From the NCBI RefSeq assembly GCF_963576675.1, contig NC_088919.1, positions 60,408,578-60,472,577 on the forward strand: 64,000 nucleotides of DNA, in the 5' to 3' direction. This DNA comes from Euphorbia lathyris. Lineage: Eukaryota > Streptophyta > Magnoliopsida > Malpighiales > Euphorbiaceae. Under the pieces are notes generated by a model that was given only the letters and a program-made list of their open reading frames with translations, did not search any database and was not told the DNA's origin. This document shows, piece after piece, positions 37,627 through 50,456 of this stretch; position 1 is the stretch's first letter, and the number at the start of each line of letters is the position of its first letter. The position numbers were made by a program, and so were the translations under genes.

Positions 37627-40156
37627 CATTGCATAGGAGGTTTCTGTACATCTTTGTACTCCCAGGGTGCATTGCATAAGAGGAATCATGAGCTTCTTCT
37701 AATATCTCCTTCTTAATATCACTAATATTTGGAACACACATTCTATCTCCAAAATTAGCATGCCATCTATTGAAATCTTGCAATTAGTATACTTTCCTTG
37801 CACAACTTCATCTTTAATCCGCTCCAAGAACTCATCTTGACTCTGAGCTTCTCTGGTTCTATCCCTAAGAATTGGTCTCACTTTCAATATTGCACATAAC
37901 ACTCCTTCATTTTCACAATTCAACTCTACATTCAAAGCCTGCATTTGAAGTAACAAATGCATTTTTACAGATTTAATATAACTCAAACTTCCAACATTCT
38001 TGCGACTCAAAGCATCAGCTACAACATTAGCTTTACCATGATGATATTCAATTGTCAGATCATAATCTTTCAGCAGCTCAATCCATCTTCTTTGCCTCAA
38101 ATTTAATTCCTTCTGACTCATTATGTACTTCAAACTCTTGTGATCAGTGAAAATGCAACATTTCTCACCATAAAGATAATGTCTCCAAATCTTCAAAGCA
38201 AACACAACAGCAGCTAATTCAAGATCATGTGTCGAGTAATTCAATTCATGTGGTCTTAATTGTCGTGATGCATAAGCAATTACTTTATCATTCTGTATTA
38301 ACACAATTCTAAGACCTTATCTTGAAGCATCACTATACATTGTATACCCTTCACCCACTACAGGTAGTGTCAACACTAGAGCACTAATAAGTCTTAACTT
38401 CAAAGTATCAAAACTGTTCTGACACTCGGGTGTCCACTTGAATTTTACTTCCTTTCTCAGCAACTGCGTCATTAGAGAAGCTATAAGTGAGAATCCATTC
38501 ACAAACCTTCTATAATACCCTGCTAACCCCAGAAAACCGTGCACTTCATGTACATTCAACGGTGCTTTCCAGTTAGCTATAGCTTCAACTTTCTTAGGAT
38601 CCACTAGAATTCCCTTAGTCGATACCACATGCCCCAAGAACATAATTTCATCAAGCCAAAACTCACATTTACTAAATTTGGCACACAACTGCTTCTCTCT
38701 CAGAATTTGCAAAATTGTTCTCAAATGCTTACTGTGGTCTTCCTTACTCTTAGAATACACCAGAATATCATCAATAAACACAATTACAAATGTATATAAG
38801 TAAGGTTTAAATATTCGGTTCATCAGATCCATAAATGTTGCACGTGCATTAGTTAACCGGAATGGCATTACCAAAAACTCATAATGCCCATACCGAGTTC
38901 TAAAAGCCGTTTTTTAACATCTCCTTCTTTGATCTTCAACCGATGATATCCGGTTCTCAGATCAATTTTTGAAAATATTTTTGCCCCTTGCAGCTGATCA
39001 AACAAATCATCATTCTAGGCAACGGATACTTGTTACGGATTGTAACCTTATTTAACTGACGGTAATCTATACACATCCACATTGTTCCATCCTTTTTCTT
39101 CACAAACAACACTGGCGCTCCCCCGGGTGATACATTAGGTCGTATATATCCCTTATCTAACAACTATTGCAACTGTAATTTTAATTATTTCATTACTGCC
39201 GGTGCCATTCTATATGGTGCTAGGGATATAGGAGCAGTACCCGGTTGTAAGTCAATTGCAAACTCTACTTCTCTTTTTGGTGGTAACCCTGGTATCTCAT
39301 GTGGGAACACATATGGATATTCATTCATAATTGGCACATCTTCTAATTTAGGAGGTTTTTCCCTGTTGTCTATCACATATGCTAAGAAAGATTCACACCC
39401 CTTCCTTAACATTTTCAAAGTTGTCATAACAGAGACTATATTTCTATGTACACCTCTCTCGCATTGAAACACATATTTTTCCCCATTAGCTAATAACAAA
39501 TTAACTTTCTTCCTACAACAATCTACCAAGGCTTGACACTTAGATAATGAATCCATTCCTAATATCACATCAAATGTTTGAACCATTAAAGGTACCAAAT
39601 CAGCATGTATAAAGGACTCTCCTAACTTTACTTCACAATCAGGATAGACATGTGTACATACTAAAGATTCTCCCATAGGCATGCTAATAATTAAACATTT
39701 AGGCATCAATTTCGACTCCCACATTACATCAGACATAAATAAAGGCGATACAAAGGAATGCATAGCAGCGGGATCAATAAGCACATAAGCATCTTTTCCA
39801 AATAAGGAAATCATATTAGTGATAACTTCTGCAGATGCAACAGCTTCTTATGGAGTCATAGCAAAAACTCGAGGTTGAGTTGCAACTCTATCCGACTGAG
39901 TATCCTGATTTCTAGCTCCCTGAGAAGTATTACCAGCTCCTCTAGCCATATTGGTACCTCTACCATTACCACGACCATTTCCTCTTCCAACTGAATTACC
40001 TTTACTTGTTCTGTCACCCTGTGATCCTCGACCTCTCCCCACAGTGTTCAATTTAGGACAATTAGTACGTACATGCCCTTTTTCACCACACTCGTAACAT
40101 AAAATTCTTCTTTTAGATTCTGTTATCCTCCCTGATGATGGGCAATCCTTTTTCAA
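37627..40156 (-). pseudogene. Gypsy pol remnant: zinc knuckle, PR, RT, RNase H, partial IN
   Basis: In minus-strand order: zinc knuckle CYECGEKGHVRTNC and G/R/N-rich tail (39848-40156); protease-like LIDPAAMHSFVSP (39185-39814), in which the usual D-[ST/P]-G-A-T becomes DPAAM; reverse transcriptase (38957-39163 with [20 protein letters not shown]; 38317-38874 with [14 protein letters not shown]); RNase H and tether (37699-38304, [11 protein letters not shown] and ADALSRK); then the zinc-binding start of integrase ([19 protein letters not shown]), cut at 37627. Frameshifts and stops separate the pieces, so no full polyprotein can be made. Confidence 0.88.
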
Positions 40157-40159
40157 GTG

Positions 40160-40164
40160 ACCCC
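40160..40164. repeat. 5-bp target duplication of the Copia insertion, left
   Basis: acccc, repeated at 52937-52941; it lies in a Gypsy gag zinc-knuckle codon region. Confidence 0.92.
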
Positions 40165-41512
40165 TGTTGGTCCCTTGTAAGGTTGCGAATATAGTTCCAA
40201 AGGGGGGTTAGGAACTATTTTACCTTTTTTTAAATGTTAGGGCAGATTTCTTTTACTTAATAAAAGAATATGTAACAACAGCGCTGAGTGATCGCCAAGA
40301 TTCTAGCTTAGTCAACTAGTGACTAAGTCAGCTTCTTTGCTTAGGCAAGGAAATAGCACTTAGAGTCTATTCCTGAACTAAGACTTTCACAGAGCACAAC
40401 TCAGCTTGACCTCTTTTACTTGGTCAGTTTTAGTTTATATTAAGCAAGCAGTATATTAAGGAGTTAAGGGTTAGAAATACTTCACTCAGCGGAGTTATCC
40501 AGGTTCGGCTTCTTCTAAGCCTACGTCCTGTCCCCGGAACACGTTCCGAGATTTCCAATTCACTACTGAGCTCTTTAAAGGTAGAGACTCAAAAACCCTT
40601 TACAAATCAGAAGCTGAGTATAACAAGAGTACCTTCCTCTATACCTCTACTCACTTCTATTCTAATTCACTAAGTACTAAAACCGAGTACTCAGCTTCTC
40701 CTTTCTAATTCTAGAAATGATTAAGATTTGTCCTAAACAACAATTGCTAGAACACCTTAGATGATTGAAGATCAATCACTCTAGACTTTTACACAGATAT
40801 GAAATTGTTGTGTAAGATTTGCTTTGCTTTTGAATGCAGAACTTTTGTATGCTTTTGGTCAGCGTAACGGCTTTTGCTCAAAGTTCTGTGTTGAATAAGA
40901 ATTCTGAATGCTCTATTTATAGAGAGCTGTGAGAGCTTCTGGTTATTTCGAATTTCGAAATAACCGTTGGAGGGAAACGGCTCTATGTCTCTTTCACTCA
41001 GTCTGTTCAGTAGTTCTCTTAGCCAATCAGATTCTAGCATCTTCTGTTCTTCGGTCAGTGTGACAGTATGTTCCTCCAAATTGGGTAATGTCAAACAAAC
41101 AGCTTCCTGCGTCTTCTGTTCTTTACCACTTTAGGAAATACTTGGTCTGGAAGTTGTCTCGTGCTCAGCAGCTGTCTTGTACGATTTGTTGAGACAGCTC
41201 AGCAGCTTCTAACCGAAGTTGTCTACGTGGATCTTCTGGGTCCTTCTTTGCTCAGCTGCGTTTCATCACTCAGCGGCGGCGTTTTGGTAATACGCGGGCT
41301 GAGTGATCTTGGCCTTGTTTGACTTGGGCTTTGACTTTAATATAGGGCTTGGGCCTTATGATTTTTATGTCTTATAACAATTATAAACTCAACATTGAAC
41401 AAACACATTAGTAACAATAAATCAAAGCATTTAAACTTAATGTGTTATAGAATATTTAATTATACTTAAATAATTTTGTCAAATCAAAATCCTGTGGAAA
41501 GGTGTTTCAACA
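40165..41512 (-). repeat. 3' LTR of Copia element A
   Basis: 1348 bp, nearly identical to 51588-52936. Contains a TATA-like palindrome (ctctatttatagag) at 40911-40924. Confidence 0.93.
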
Positions 41513-41526
41513 AACTCCCCCATTTT
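41513..41526 (-). promoter_or_regulatory. Polypurine tract of Copia element A
   Basis: Minus strand AAAATGGGGGAGTT ends directly at the 3' LTR; it would prime plus-strand DNA synthesis. The same tract lies beside the LTR of the second family member at 60646. Confidence 0.85.
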
Positions 41527-42093
41527 GATGTTGGCAAAACTATTCAGCAAGGAACTCAGCTTTGAGCTCCCCCATGATAGTTGACCTATTTGATTAAGTA
41601 AACTCCCCCGTCAGGGCTGAGCTACTGACTTAGTTTTATTCTAAAAATTTTAAGGTTTAATTGAATAAGTCTAAGGTCAGTTTTTCAAGTATAGGTCAGC
41701 TTATGGGATATATTCTATTTTACTCAGTATTCAGCGGAAGTGATGTATAGTAAAAGAGCGCTGAGTAATTAATTTGTTCAATGGTTCATTTTAGACAAGT
41801 TCAAACATTAATTTTTACGCAGCATGCATTTAACATGTATTCTACTCATTTACTGAGTTTAACTTGTAGTTAGAAGATGCATTAATGATACTTAGCATGG
41901 TAGGATGAATAACAATAACACAAGTTATGATAGAGAGATGCAAGTAGTCCAAATCTAGAATAATAGAAGTTAGGCATATTGAATTGCTTGAGTAAAGATA
42001 AAGACAGACATATATAGGGAATTCTTAACTTTTAAAATTCTTCCCTAACTTCTAACTTAGGGAATTTATAACTACTAAATTCTTCCCTAACTT
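41527..42093. other. Non-coding 3' region of Copia element A
   Basis: Between the extra frame and the polypurine tract. Further short purine tracts on the minus strand (for example the complement of aactcccccgtcag near 41600) resemble duplicated polypurine tracts. No open frame of note. Confidence 0.6.
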
Positions 42094-43845
42094 CTAACTT
42101 TGAGTTCCTTCTCCTGAATTGCCACTTTTCTCCCCCGTTTTGCCAGCATCAGCAGTAGGCAAATTGACGGTAGGGGCAGGGGACTTGGTTAGTTCTTGCA
42201 TCAGATGAATTTGACCCTCCAAAGAATTCATGTGATTGACCATAGTCAACATGAGTTCGGTCATTTTGGTCATTTGAGTTTGGGTTGGTTGCTGTGCCTG
42301 AACCGAAGAGAGGTGGTTGATCAGGTCTTTGAGGCCATGGATTTCACTCAGAATTTGTTGAGTTACAGATGGATGAGAGGACTGATCTTGAGTGGACTGG
42401 TTATGGTTTGGTGGAGGATGAACTTGTTCTTTAAGCAGAGTGTGAGCTGAGGCAATGACACGCCGTCCTGATTCAGTAGCACCTAGGTGTGCAAATTTGG
42501 TAGGAGTGGGCTCGCACTGAGTGCCTTGAGTAGCAACAGGACTACGGAGTGTGTTGACTTCAGGTGCTGAGTTACTCTGGTATTGAGTTGGAGGTGGAAT
42601 TTGAGCTTCTTTTGGACTAGCAGGGTTTATGGCTTGTTTCTCATTTTGAGTAACAGAGGCTTGTTTTTGTGGAGAATCCTCTTGAGTGGTGTTGGGCTCA
42701 AGAACAGTTTCTTCTTCTTTATCAATATCTCCTGCTGTTCTCATTTTCTTCTGAGCTGACTCAGCTATTTCCTGATCAGCTTTCTTTTTGTTTCTTTGCA
42801 TTAGCCTTACTTTTCTTGGGACAGTACGAATGTTCTTTGAGCAGGTTCCCTTTGTCTTCTTCTTCTCATCTTTAGCAATCTCAGATGGCACAGTAGAAGT
42901 ATACTCAGTTTGAGGTTCATTTGTTGGTTCTGTACCCTCATCAGATTGAGCAGTTTCAGCAGACTGCTCCAGATCTGTTGGGTTTTTCATTTCTCCAATG
43001 GCTTGCTCAATCTCAGCCACAATATCCTCCTTCTCAGTGTTTCCATTTCCCTCATATCCTTTCAAGGGTTGACTATGTGATAGTCCATTCAACAGTCCTG
43101 CAGTGATAACATTTCCTAATGAACTTATTTCACCTATAGTCTCTATATTCTTGTCCTGGATTATCTTTGTGATGAGATAACCCAAACGGAGCTTCCTTCC
43201 ACTTTGTTGAAAAGCTCCGACCAAAAAGATAGGAAGATTGAATGGAGTGCTGGTCAGCATGTGCCAGATGAAGTATTTTTCAAAGTTGGAGGCGGATGAA
43301 GGTGAGCTGAGTTTAGGAAAGATGAAGTTGGTCAGAATGAAGTGGACCATCTTCTGATTTTTGCCCATGCAGGTGCTGGGTACTTCTCCTTTGTGGTCTC
43401 TGGGTTTACAGAACCCCTTCATCTTTTCTGCGATGGCTTTTGGTATTGGCTCCTTTGTTGTCCTGAACTGGATCCCTGTGTTTGGTATATCTAGCAGTGT
43501 TGCTAGATAATCAGGAGTTATCACTATCTTTTGACCTTTAACTGTGGTCTCTAAGTAGTCAGAGTCATCTGCATTAACGTGCAGGTTTGAGTAGAATTCT
43601 CTTACTAGCATGGGATAGGTTTGTCCGGAAAGAGAGAAGAGACCTTTCCATTTGTTCTTTTTGATCCATTCACATAATGGTTTCTCAGAAGAGACGAAAC
43701 CAGAAGGAAAGTATCGGCTCCTTAGTACTTCTTGATTCTTGGCCCAAGAGTGTACCTTGATCATCCTTCTTATCATGCTAGTTGAAGGACCAGCCTGATT
43801 AGTGGGTTTGAGGGTTGGAGAGAAGGTACTTTTGCTGAAGGACAT
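42094..43845 (-). CDS. Copia element A extra ORF (putative plant transposon protein domain)
   Basis: An intact 583-codon frame downstream of pol on the same strand, starting MSFSKSTF. Residues about 50-260 form a globular part (CEWIKKNKWKGLF, YPMLVREFYSNLHV, KYFIWHMLTSTPFNLPIF) resembling the domain that databases call putative plant transposon protein. A lysine/arginine-rich stretch follows (about 320-370), then a Q/S/T/P-rich low-complexity tail and a possible coiled coil. It occupies the place of the so-called env-like ORF of Sireviruses, but I see no signal peptide or convincing membrane segment. A homologue lies at 61745-63931. Function is unknown; the basic stretch could be a nuclear signal, which is inference. 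Confidence 0.8.
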   Translation of the reverse strand: MSFSKSTFSPTLKPTNQAGPSTSMIRRMIKVHSWAKNQEVLRSRYFPSGFVSSEKPLCEWIKKNKWKGLFSLSGQTYPMLVREFYSNLHVNADDSDYLETTVKGQKIVITPDYLATLLDIPNTGIQFRTTKEPIPKAIAEKMKGFCKPRDHKGEVPSTCMGKNQKMVHFILTNFIFPKLSSPSSASNFEKYFIWHMLTSTPFNLPIFLVGAFQQSGRKLRLGYLITKIIQDKNIETIGEISSLGNVITAGLLNGLSHSQPLKGYEGNGNTEKEDIVAEIEQAIGEMKNPTDLEQSAETAQSDEGTEPTNEPQTEYTSTVPSEIAKDEKKKTKGTCSKNIRTVPRKVRLMQRNKKKADQEIAESAQKKMRTAGDIDKEEETVLEPNTTQEDSPQKQASVTQNEKQAINPASPKEAQIPPPTQYQSNSAPEVNTLRSPVATQGTQCEPTPTKFAHLGATESGRRVIASAHTLLKEQVHPPPNHNQSTQDQSSHPSVTQQILSEIHGLKDLINHLSSVQAQQPTQTQMTKMTELMLTMVNHMNSLEGQIHLMQELTKSPAPTVNLPTADAGKTGEKSGNSGEGTQS

Positions 43846-44356
43846 TTTTTGATGATTTTCGACGTTCCTAGAAGAAGTTTTGTTTTTCAGGTTGAGAGTA
43901 AGGAGTGTGAATTAGGACTTAAGTTCTTTAAGAAATTTTGAAGCTGTTGAAGGTTCAGTACGCGTAAAGAACAAGTAGTGGGGAAATACCCACTATTTAT
44001 AGATTTTTCAATTAGAGTTACCGTTTGAATTTTTTCGGTTTTGCCCTTGGGTTGTCCAATCGGTAAAAATCCTGACATTTATGACACATTCGGTGCATGC
44101 GTTGTACAGGTGTCATTACGCGTGCGTTTGCATTAAATGCTAATAATTACGTTTACTCAGCTTCAGTTGTTATAAAAGTTCCATATTCTGAGTGGTCAGT
44201 TTTGTGCAACGGATAGTTAGAGTACTTCGTTACTCGGTCTGAGATAACTTACTCGGTGTGCATTAGTTACTTGGCATGTGAATTTGACAGATAATCTTTA
44301 AACACTCAGCATGTTAATCATTCAGCATGCATTATATCATATTTGTACTTAGGAAT

Positions 44357-47300
44357 TTAAGACAGTGGATTAAACATACCAATGGCTTCTCTCAGTATGC
44401 TGAATTGTTCTCGTGCTAGAGGTTTTGTAAAGATATCAGCAAGCTGTTCATCTGTTGGCACATAGGTCAGCTTTATTTCTTCCTTGAGTACATGATCTCT
44501 AATGAAGTGATGTCTTATGCTGACATGCTTCATCCTGCTGTGCTGGATTGGATTCTTTGAGAGGTCAATTGCACTTTTATTGTCGCATTTAACTTCAATT
44601 GTCTTTGTTTGAACACCATAATCTTCAAGCTGTTGCTTAATCCATAGGACTTGAGCAACACAGCTTCCAGCAACAATGTACTCAGCTTTAGTTGTGGACA
44701 GGGCTACTGACGCATGCTTCTTGCTGAACCAAGATACAAGACAGCTTCCTAGGAAATGGCATCCTCCAGAGGTGCTTTTTCTTTCCAGCTTGTCTCGTTC
44801 ATAGTCAGCGTCAGTGTATCCAATGAGTGTAAAGTCATAAGTATTTGGATACCACAAACCTGTATTTACTGAGCTTTGCAAATATCTAAGGATCCTTTTT
44901 ACAGCTATGTAATGGGATTCCTTAGGGTTAGCCTGATATCTAGCACAATAACATACCGAGAACTGAATGTCCGGCCTACTTGCTGTTAAGTAAAGTAAAG
45001 AGCCAATCATACCTCGGTACAACTTGCTGTCTACTGACTTACCATTTTCATCAGCACAGAGGACAGTGTCAGTGCCCATAGGAGTGGATATTGGCTTACA
45101 ATGTTCTAGTTCATATTTCTTTAATATCTCCTTGGCATACTTACCTTGACTGATGAATATGCCATTCTTTCCTTGTTTAATTTGAAGTCCAAGGAAGAAG
45201 TTGAGTTCTCCCATCATTGACATTTCGAATTCAGTCTGCATTTGCTTGCTAAATTCCTTGCATATAGATTCATTAGTAGCACCAAAAATGATGTCATCTA
45301 CATATATTTGTGCCAGCAGGGTATCTTTACCCTTTCTCTTGATGAATAAGGTTGTATCAGCTTGACCCCTGACATAGTTTCTAGTCAGTAAGAAGTTGGT
45401 CAGCCTCTCATACCAAGCACGTGGTGCTTGCTTGAGGCCATACAGAGCCTTTTTGAGTTTATAAACGTGGTTTGGAAACTTAGGATCCTCAAACCCTGGA
45501 GGCTGATTAACGTAGACCTCCTCGTTTATTACTCCATTAAGAAATGCACTCTTAACATCCATTTGAAATAGTTTAAAATTCATATAAGATGCATATGCAC
45601 ACAAAATCCTAATTGCTTCTAGCCTTGCCACTAGGGCAAAGGTCTCACCATAGTCAATACCTTCTTGCTGACTGTAGCCCTGAGCTACAAGTCTTGCCTT
45701 GTTTCTGACTACGTTTCCTTGTTCATCCAGCTTGTTCCTGAAGACCCATCTCGTTCCAATGGTCTTTTGGCTCCTTGGATGTGGTACTAGCTCCCATACA
45801 TTATTCCTCCTGAATTGGTCGAGTTCCTCTTGCATGGCATTCATCCAGAATTCGTCATGCTCAGCTTCGGCGAAGTTCTTCGGCTCCTGAACTGAGACGA
45901 AGGCTACATTTCCGAGATACTTCCTGAGTTGATTCCTTGTCATCAGCGTATTTCCAGCCGAGTCAAGAATTGCATTTTCTGAATGCCCTCTTGGGACTCT
46001 TATCTCCTTGGGTAGATTCGTGTCTTGTTCCATTCGTGTTTCAACATTCTCTGCAGAAGTAGTTTGGTCAGTGAAAACAATTTTAGGTTCACTCTTACTC
46101 TTGGTTAGCCGTTTTGTGAAGGACTCAGTAGCTGGTTCTTCATCAGCAGGTGCTGAGCTTGGTTCATCTTCAGTCAGCGGCTGGTATCTTCCTGCAGGGT
46201 TAGTTTCATCGAATTGCACATGTATAGATTCTTCTAATACTTGTGTTCTCTTATTAAAAACTCTGTATGCTTTGCTGTTTGTTGAGTAGCCTAGAAAAAT
46301 AGCCTCATCAGATTTTGAATCAAATTTAGCTAAGCTATCTTTGGTATTTAAAATGAAACATCTACAGCCAAAGACACGAAAGTATCCAATATTGGGCTTT
46401 CGTCCTTTCCAAAGTTCATAAGGGGTTTTCTTAAGTATAGGTCTAACTAGAGCCCTATTGAGAATATAGCATGCTGTGTTGACAGCTTCTCCCCAAAAAT
46501 ACTTTGGAAGCCTATGCTCATCCAGCATTGTCCTGGATATTTCAACCAGAGTTCTGTTCTTCCTTTCTACAATCCCATTTTGCTGAGGTGTTCTAGGAGC
46601 AGAAAAATTGTGGTCAATGCCACTGGCTTCACAGAATTCAACAAACTTTTGGTTTTTGAATTCTCCACCGTTATCACTACGGATATGAGCTAATTTTAGG
46701 TCTTTCTCATTTTCAATTTTTCTAACCAAGTTTGAAAATGTCTCAAAGGTCTCATCTTTGCTGGTCAGCAAGATAACCCACGTATACCGAGAGAAGTCAT
46801 CTACAATGACCAAGGAAAATCTTCTTCCACCCAGACTCAGCGGCTGGACTGGACCAAAAAGATCCAAGTGTAGTAACTCTAAGGGACGTTTAGTTGAGAC
46901 AATGTTTTTACTATGAAAAGATTGTTTGGTTTGTTTTCCAGCTTGGCAAGCGTGGCATAGTTGATCTTTTTGAAATTTAAGTTCAGGCAGTCCCTCAACC
47001 AATTGCTTTCTTGCTAATTTGGCCAGGAGGTCCATGCTTACATGACCAAGTCTCTTGTGCCATAGCCATGAATTTTCTTCCTTTGTGACTAAGCATACAG
47101 TTTTTGAAAACTTCTTTTCTAAGTTCAGCATGAAGACATTGTCTATCCGAGGGGCAGTTAAAATTAACTCATTTGTTTTTCCCTCATATATTTTACATCC
47201 AGTATCATCAAATATAACTTTTCTCCCATTATCACATAGCTGAGCTACGCTGAGTAAGTTATATTTGAGTCCGCTGACTAGGGAGACAGATTCAATAGTG

Positions 47301-47449
47301 GGATTACCTCCAACGGTGCCTGATCCTACTATCTTACCCTTTTTGTTGTCTCCAAAACTTACACTTCCTCCTTGTTTACATTCAAACGTGATGAATTGAG
47401 TTTCATCACCCGTCATATGCCTTGAGCATGCGCTGTCAATATACCACAT
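44357..47449 (-). CDS. Copia element A pol (PR-IN-RT-RNase H)
   Basis: An uninterrupted 1030-codon frame. Protease motif [14 protein letters not shown] stands at the N-terminus. The pre-integrase zinc finger follows ([20 protein letters not shown]), then the integrase core with its three acidic sites ([26 protein letters not shown]). Reverse transcriptase comes next ([23 protein letters not shown], catalytic YVDDIIFGA), then RNase H ([31 protein letters not shown]). The protease triad reads DSA where DSG is usual, and [11 protein letters not shown] replaces the usual ETFAPVARLEA. The N-terminal part of the polyprotein lies upstream in a frame broken by stops, so the listed start is simply the end of the open frame. 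Confidence 0.92.
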   Translation of the reverse strand: MWYIDSACSRHMTGDETQFITFECKQGGSVSFGDNKKGKIVGSGTVGGNPTIESVSLVSGLKYNLLSVAQLCDNGRKVIFDDTGCKIYEGKTNELILTAPRIDNVFMLNLEKKFSKTVCLVTKEENSWLWHKRLGHVSMDLLAKLARKQLVEGLPELKFQKDQLCHACQAGKQTKQSFHSKNIVSTKRPLELLHLDLFGPVQPLSLGGRRFSLVIVDDFSRYTWVILLTSKDETFETFSNLVRKIENEKDLKLAHIRSDNGGEFKNQKFVEFCEASGIDHNFSAPRTPQQNGIVERKNRTLVEISRTMLDEHRLPKYFWGEAVNTACYILNRALVRPILKKTPYELWKGRKPNIGYFRVFGCRCFILNTKDSLAKFDSKSDEAIFLGYSTNSKAYRVFNKRTQVLEESIHVQFDETNPAGRYQPLTEDEPSSAPADEEPATESFTKRLTKSKSEPKIVFTDQTTSAENVETRMEQDTNLPKEIRVPRGHSENAILDSAGNTLMTRNQLRKYLGNVAFVSVQEPKNFAEAEHDEFWMNAMQEELDQFRRNNVWELVPHPRSQKTIGTRWVFRNKLDEQGNVVRNKARLVAQGYSQQEGIDYGETFALVARLEAIRILCAYASYMNFKLFQMDVKSAFLNGVINEEVYVNQPPGFEDPKFPNHVYKLKKALYGLKQAPRAWYERLTNFLLTRNYVRGQADTTLFIKRKGKDTLLAQIYVDDIIFGATNESICKEFSKQMQTEFEMSMMGELNFFLGLQIKQGKNGIFISQGKYAKEILKKYELEHCKPISTPMGTDTVLCADENGKSVDSKLYRGMIGSLLYLTASRPDIQFSVCYCARYQANPKESHYIAVKRILRYLQSSVNTGLWYPNTYDFTLIGYTDADYERDKLERKSTSGGCHFLGSCLVSWFSKKHASVALSTTKAEYIVAGSCVAQVLWIKQQLEDYGVQTKTIEVKCDNKSAIDLSKNPIQHSRMKHVSIRHHFIRDHVLKEEIKLTYVPTDEQLADIFTKPLAREQFSILREAIGMFNPLS

Positions 47450-47806
47450 TTTTTACTTCTCGGCACATCTCAGGCTTACCTGCATTGTGATCAGTTTCCT
47501 TTAGGTACCCAATTCTTTTTAGGTCCTGACTTGTTAGGTTCAACAGGTAAAGCATCATATTTTATTTTGTGGCGGCATATATTGATAGTGTGGCCACTTT
47601 TTCCACAGAAGTCACAACTGACCTTCTGTCTAGGATTTTTTTACTGACTTGTCAGCACCCCAGTGCTGAGCGTGCCAGCACACCTTAGTGGTGTGTCCTA
47701 ACTTCCCACAAAAGTCACACTGGACTCTTCCCTGGGGATTTCGTCTCTGCTGAGTACCTTGATACTGAGTTCTCAGAGGAACATTGTTTTTGTTTGGAAC
47801 CTTTAA
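47450..47806 (-). pseudogene. Gag-pol junction of Copia element A with two zinc knuckles
   Basis: CDFCGKLGHTTKVC (about 47685-47730) and CDFCGKSGHTINIC (about 47575-47622) are readable in different frames, both fitting CX2CX4HX4C. Stops and a frameshift separate them from gag and from pol, so the link between the two is broken here. Confidence 0.8.
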
Positions 47807-48167
47807 TTAGTTCTGGAGGGTTGTGACGTCCTTCCTCAGTTTTTTTGAAACTGACTGGACTTCAGAGACATACTCATGTATGATTTTCATATTATCATGC
47901 AGAGCTGAGTTGTTCTGTAGAAGGAATCTGAGGTCACTCAGTTTAACCTCTTCTACTTCATCACAGCGCCGGCTGAGTGCTCTAATCTTTTTATTACACT
48001 TTTTGACAAGTGTATAGAGATCACTCAGGGCATTACCCATTTCATTTCTGAGTTGAGAGAGTGAAATTACCTCATTAGATTGCTCTTCATTATCTGACTC
48101 ATCAGATTGGTTAGCATGCGCAGAAATGCATGGTTCAGCAAGTTCGTCAGCCATGAAACATATCTTT
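47807..48167 (-). pseudogene. Copia element A gag, C-terminal part
   Basis: Begins KICFMADELAEP, continues through an acidic stretch (SDESDNEEQSNE) and a heptad-like, probably coiled-coil region (LSQLRNEMGNALSDLYTLVK), and ends in a stop at 47807. It is separated from the N-terminal part (50457-51537) only by the solo LTR insertion; the reading frame matches on both sides. Confidence 0.82.
48163..48167. repeat. 5-bp target duplication of the solo LTR, left
   Basis: tcttt, repeated at 50457-50461. Confidence 0.9.
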
Positions 48168-50456
48168 TGTAACCCCCTCACTTGGATCACATGATATCTC
48201 ACACAATATCAGTTATAGACATGCTTTCAATTCTCAATCATATAAACTTCAATCTCATATAAACTTTACATATTATACATAAGAGAAAGCATTTACAATT
48301 TACAATACACGTTTAAGTCATTATCCTACATAGAGGATTTACAAAACAAAAGTATATCACAAGACTCCAAAATGCCTAGATGAGAATGGACTGACACTGC
48401 TGGTGCGCCCTTAAGCAAGAAGAACTCCACCTAACCTGTAAAATCTGTTGGCAAGGGGTGAGCTGCCTACTCAATAAACATATTACGCATATATGTATAT
48501 ACAAAAGTAATGTAAAGAGCACAAAGCAAAATATATCATTAATACCAAGTTAGAATTTATTCATTTGTTTCACTTATTATAATAATACTTATTTTAGAAA
48601 GGCCTTACTGTACTTAGACAATATATATAAAATGGTCCTTGGGCCCAATCTGTATTCTGGCTCACTAAATTCGGAATACAATCATCTGTGCTACGGAGGA
48701 GTTACACTCAACTCACGTACTCATATATCTCAACACATGTGCTTCCGGCTCACAATATTCGGATAGCACTCTCAACTTGGACCATTTCACATATCCATCT
48801 AAGCAAGCTCATATTCATTTATAATCCAACCATTATCCAGTTCCAGTATGTGCACAAGGCTCAACATGCCGTATTTACTCATAACACTGCAACATACTCA
48901 ATCATATCACTTTCTTATCAATCATGACGTATCACAAACACTCAAACATTATCCACATCATTCACATCAGATTCAACCACATCTCACACTCAGCAAGTCA
49001 CAAGGCACAATACAGTCATACACATATATACGCAATATGCTTACCGTCGCACTTGGTTCGATCTATTCGACACGATCGGGTGTGCGTTCAATTGCACCTT
49101 GCCCTCCTAATGTCACATAACATTGATCCAATTAGCCTTAACATAAAATTAATGAAAATATAAACTAAGGATGCTATATGATTTACAAGACACTAATGCC
49201 ACAAAGTTCATGCAATCTAATCCTTTTGTCTTAGATCATCACATGACCTACTTGCACACATTCTGCCATAACTTTCTCTATATGAATCCAAATTCCCTGA
49301 TTCTTGAACCTACTGAAACTAGACATATATGGGTAGAACATATCCAAAATTCACTTTAATATCACTTCTACACAATATATGGCATGCAAAATGATTCGAT
49401 CCTGTTTCCAGCCAAGAAACAGACTATTCAGATTTGCATCTACCATAATTCACTCAACCTAGCTCACAATAAACACAATGGATTGCCAAATCCTTTTACA
49501 GACATATACTTCAAGTATTTAGGAACACTTTTGTATAAAGAAACTTTCTCCAATTCGGAATTTAAGATCCTCAAAATGCTATATCAACATGGCTGCCTCA
49601 CATGACATTCAATTTCGAGGCAGACATGATCCATCTAGGTTTTCTTCCTCTATATATGGAATTAAAGTCCCATATTTTACAGAGGGTTTCATAACACATA
49701 TAGGAACATAGTTTATTCTTTATGTATCTTCAAATTCGAAAAATATGCAAAACATGCTCCAAAATGACGGAAAGCAGTACCCTAGATTTCTGTTTAGGGC
49801 ACTTGATACATAACTTTCATTTGGACAGCCTAAAACCAATGAAAACAACACCAAAACTCAACAAGCTCAATAACAACTCATCCACAACAAATCCTATGAT
49901 CATACCTAGGTTTTTTCAGAATCTCCAACTCATAGAAAACAAGCTAAAACAGCATACTAACCTTCAACTTGTGTCTATCACCTAGTATGCTTCCTAACTT
50001 GACTTGTTTGGCTTGAAAATGGAAGAAATTGGAAGAGTTTTGTTTGGAGGATGTTAGGGTATATCAAAGGAAGGTTTGCTGAAGTTTTGGTCGAAATTGT
50101 GGCTGGAAATGAGGAGAAATGAGTTGTATCAATCATTGTTAAAACAAAGAGGCATACTTTGTCTTACTTGAGTGACACCTCGTGCTTGCTCACAAACCTC
50201 CAATCCAGCCCTCCACAAATGTAAGTTAATCAATTTAGGACATATGAATTCATTAATTCATTCATTTAAGTCCTAACTCAATTAACCAATCGTTACATCT
50301 TAACGACACACTAATCACCTACTAATCGCACGATAATCGCATTATGCATACAAAACTTCTACTGACAATGAGATGAATCTAAAATGTATGTATTCAATCA
50401 TGAAAATATATATGAATGTGGGAAGACTCATATGTTAGGGTTTTGGGGATGTTACA
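48168..50456. repeat. Solo LTR (2289 bp) inside Copia gag
   Basis: Begins TGTAACCCCCTCACTTGG and ends GGGGATGTTACA with perfect tcttt duplications. No primer site, polypurine tract or coding domain lies inside, so it is most simply a solo LTR left by LTR-LTR recombination. The TGTAAC/GTTACA ends and size resemble Gypsy (Tekay/Del-like) LTRs. Several open frames here (for example 48688-48927, 49722-49985) show no domain and are not called as genes. Confidence 0.82.

Noticed and set aside
48688..49985. Cluster of plus-strand open frames suggesting a gene
   Set aside because: All lie in the solo LTR, overlap in different frames and show no domain.
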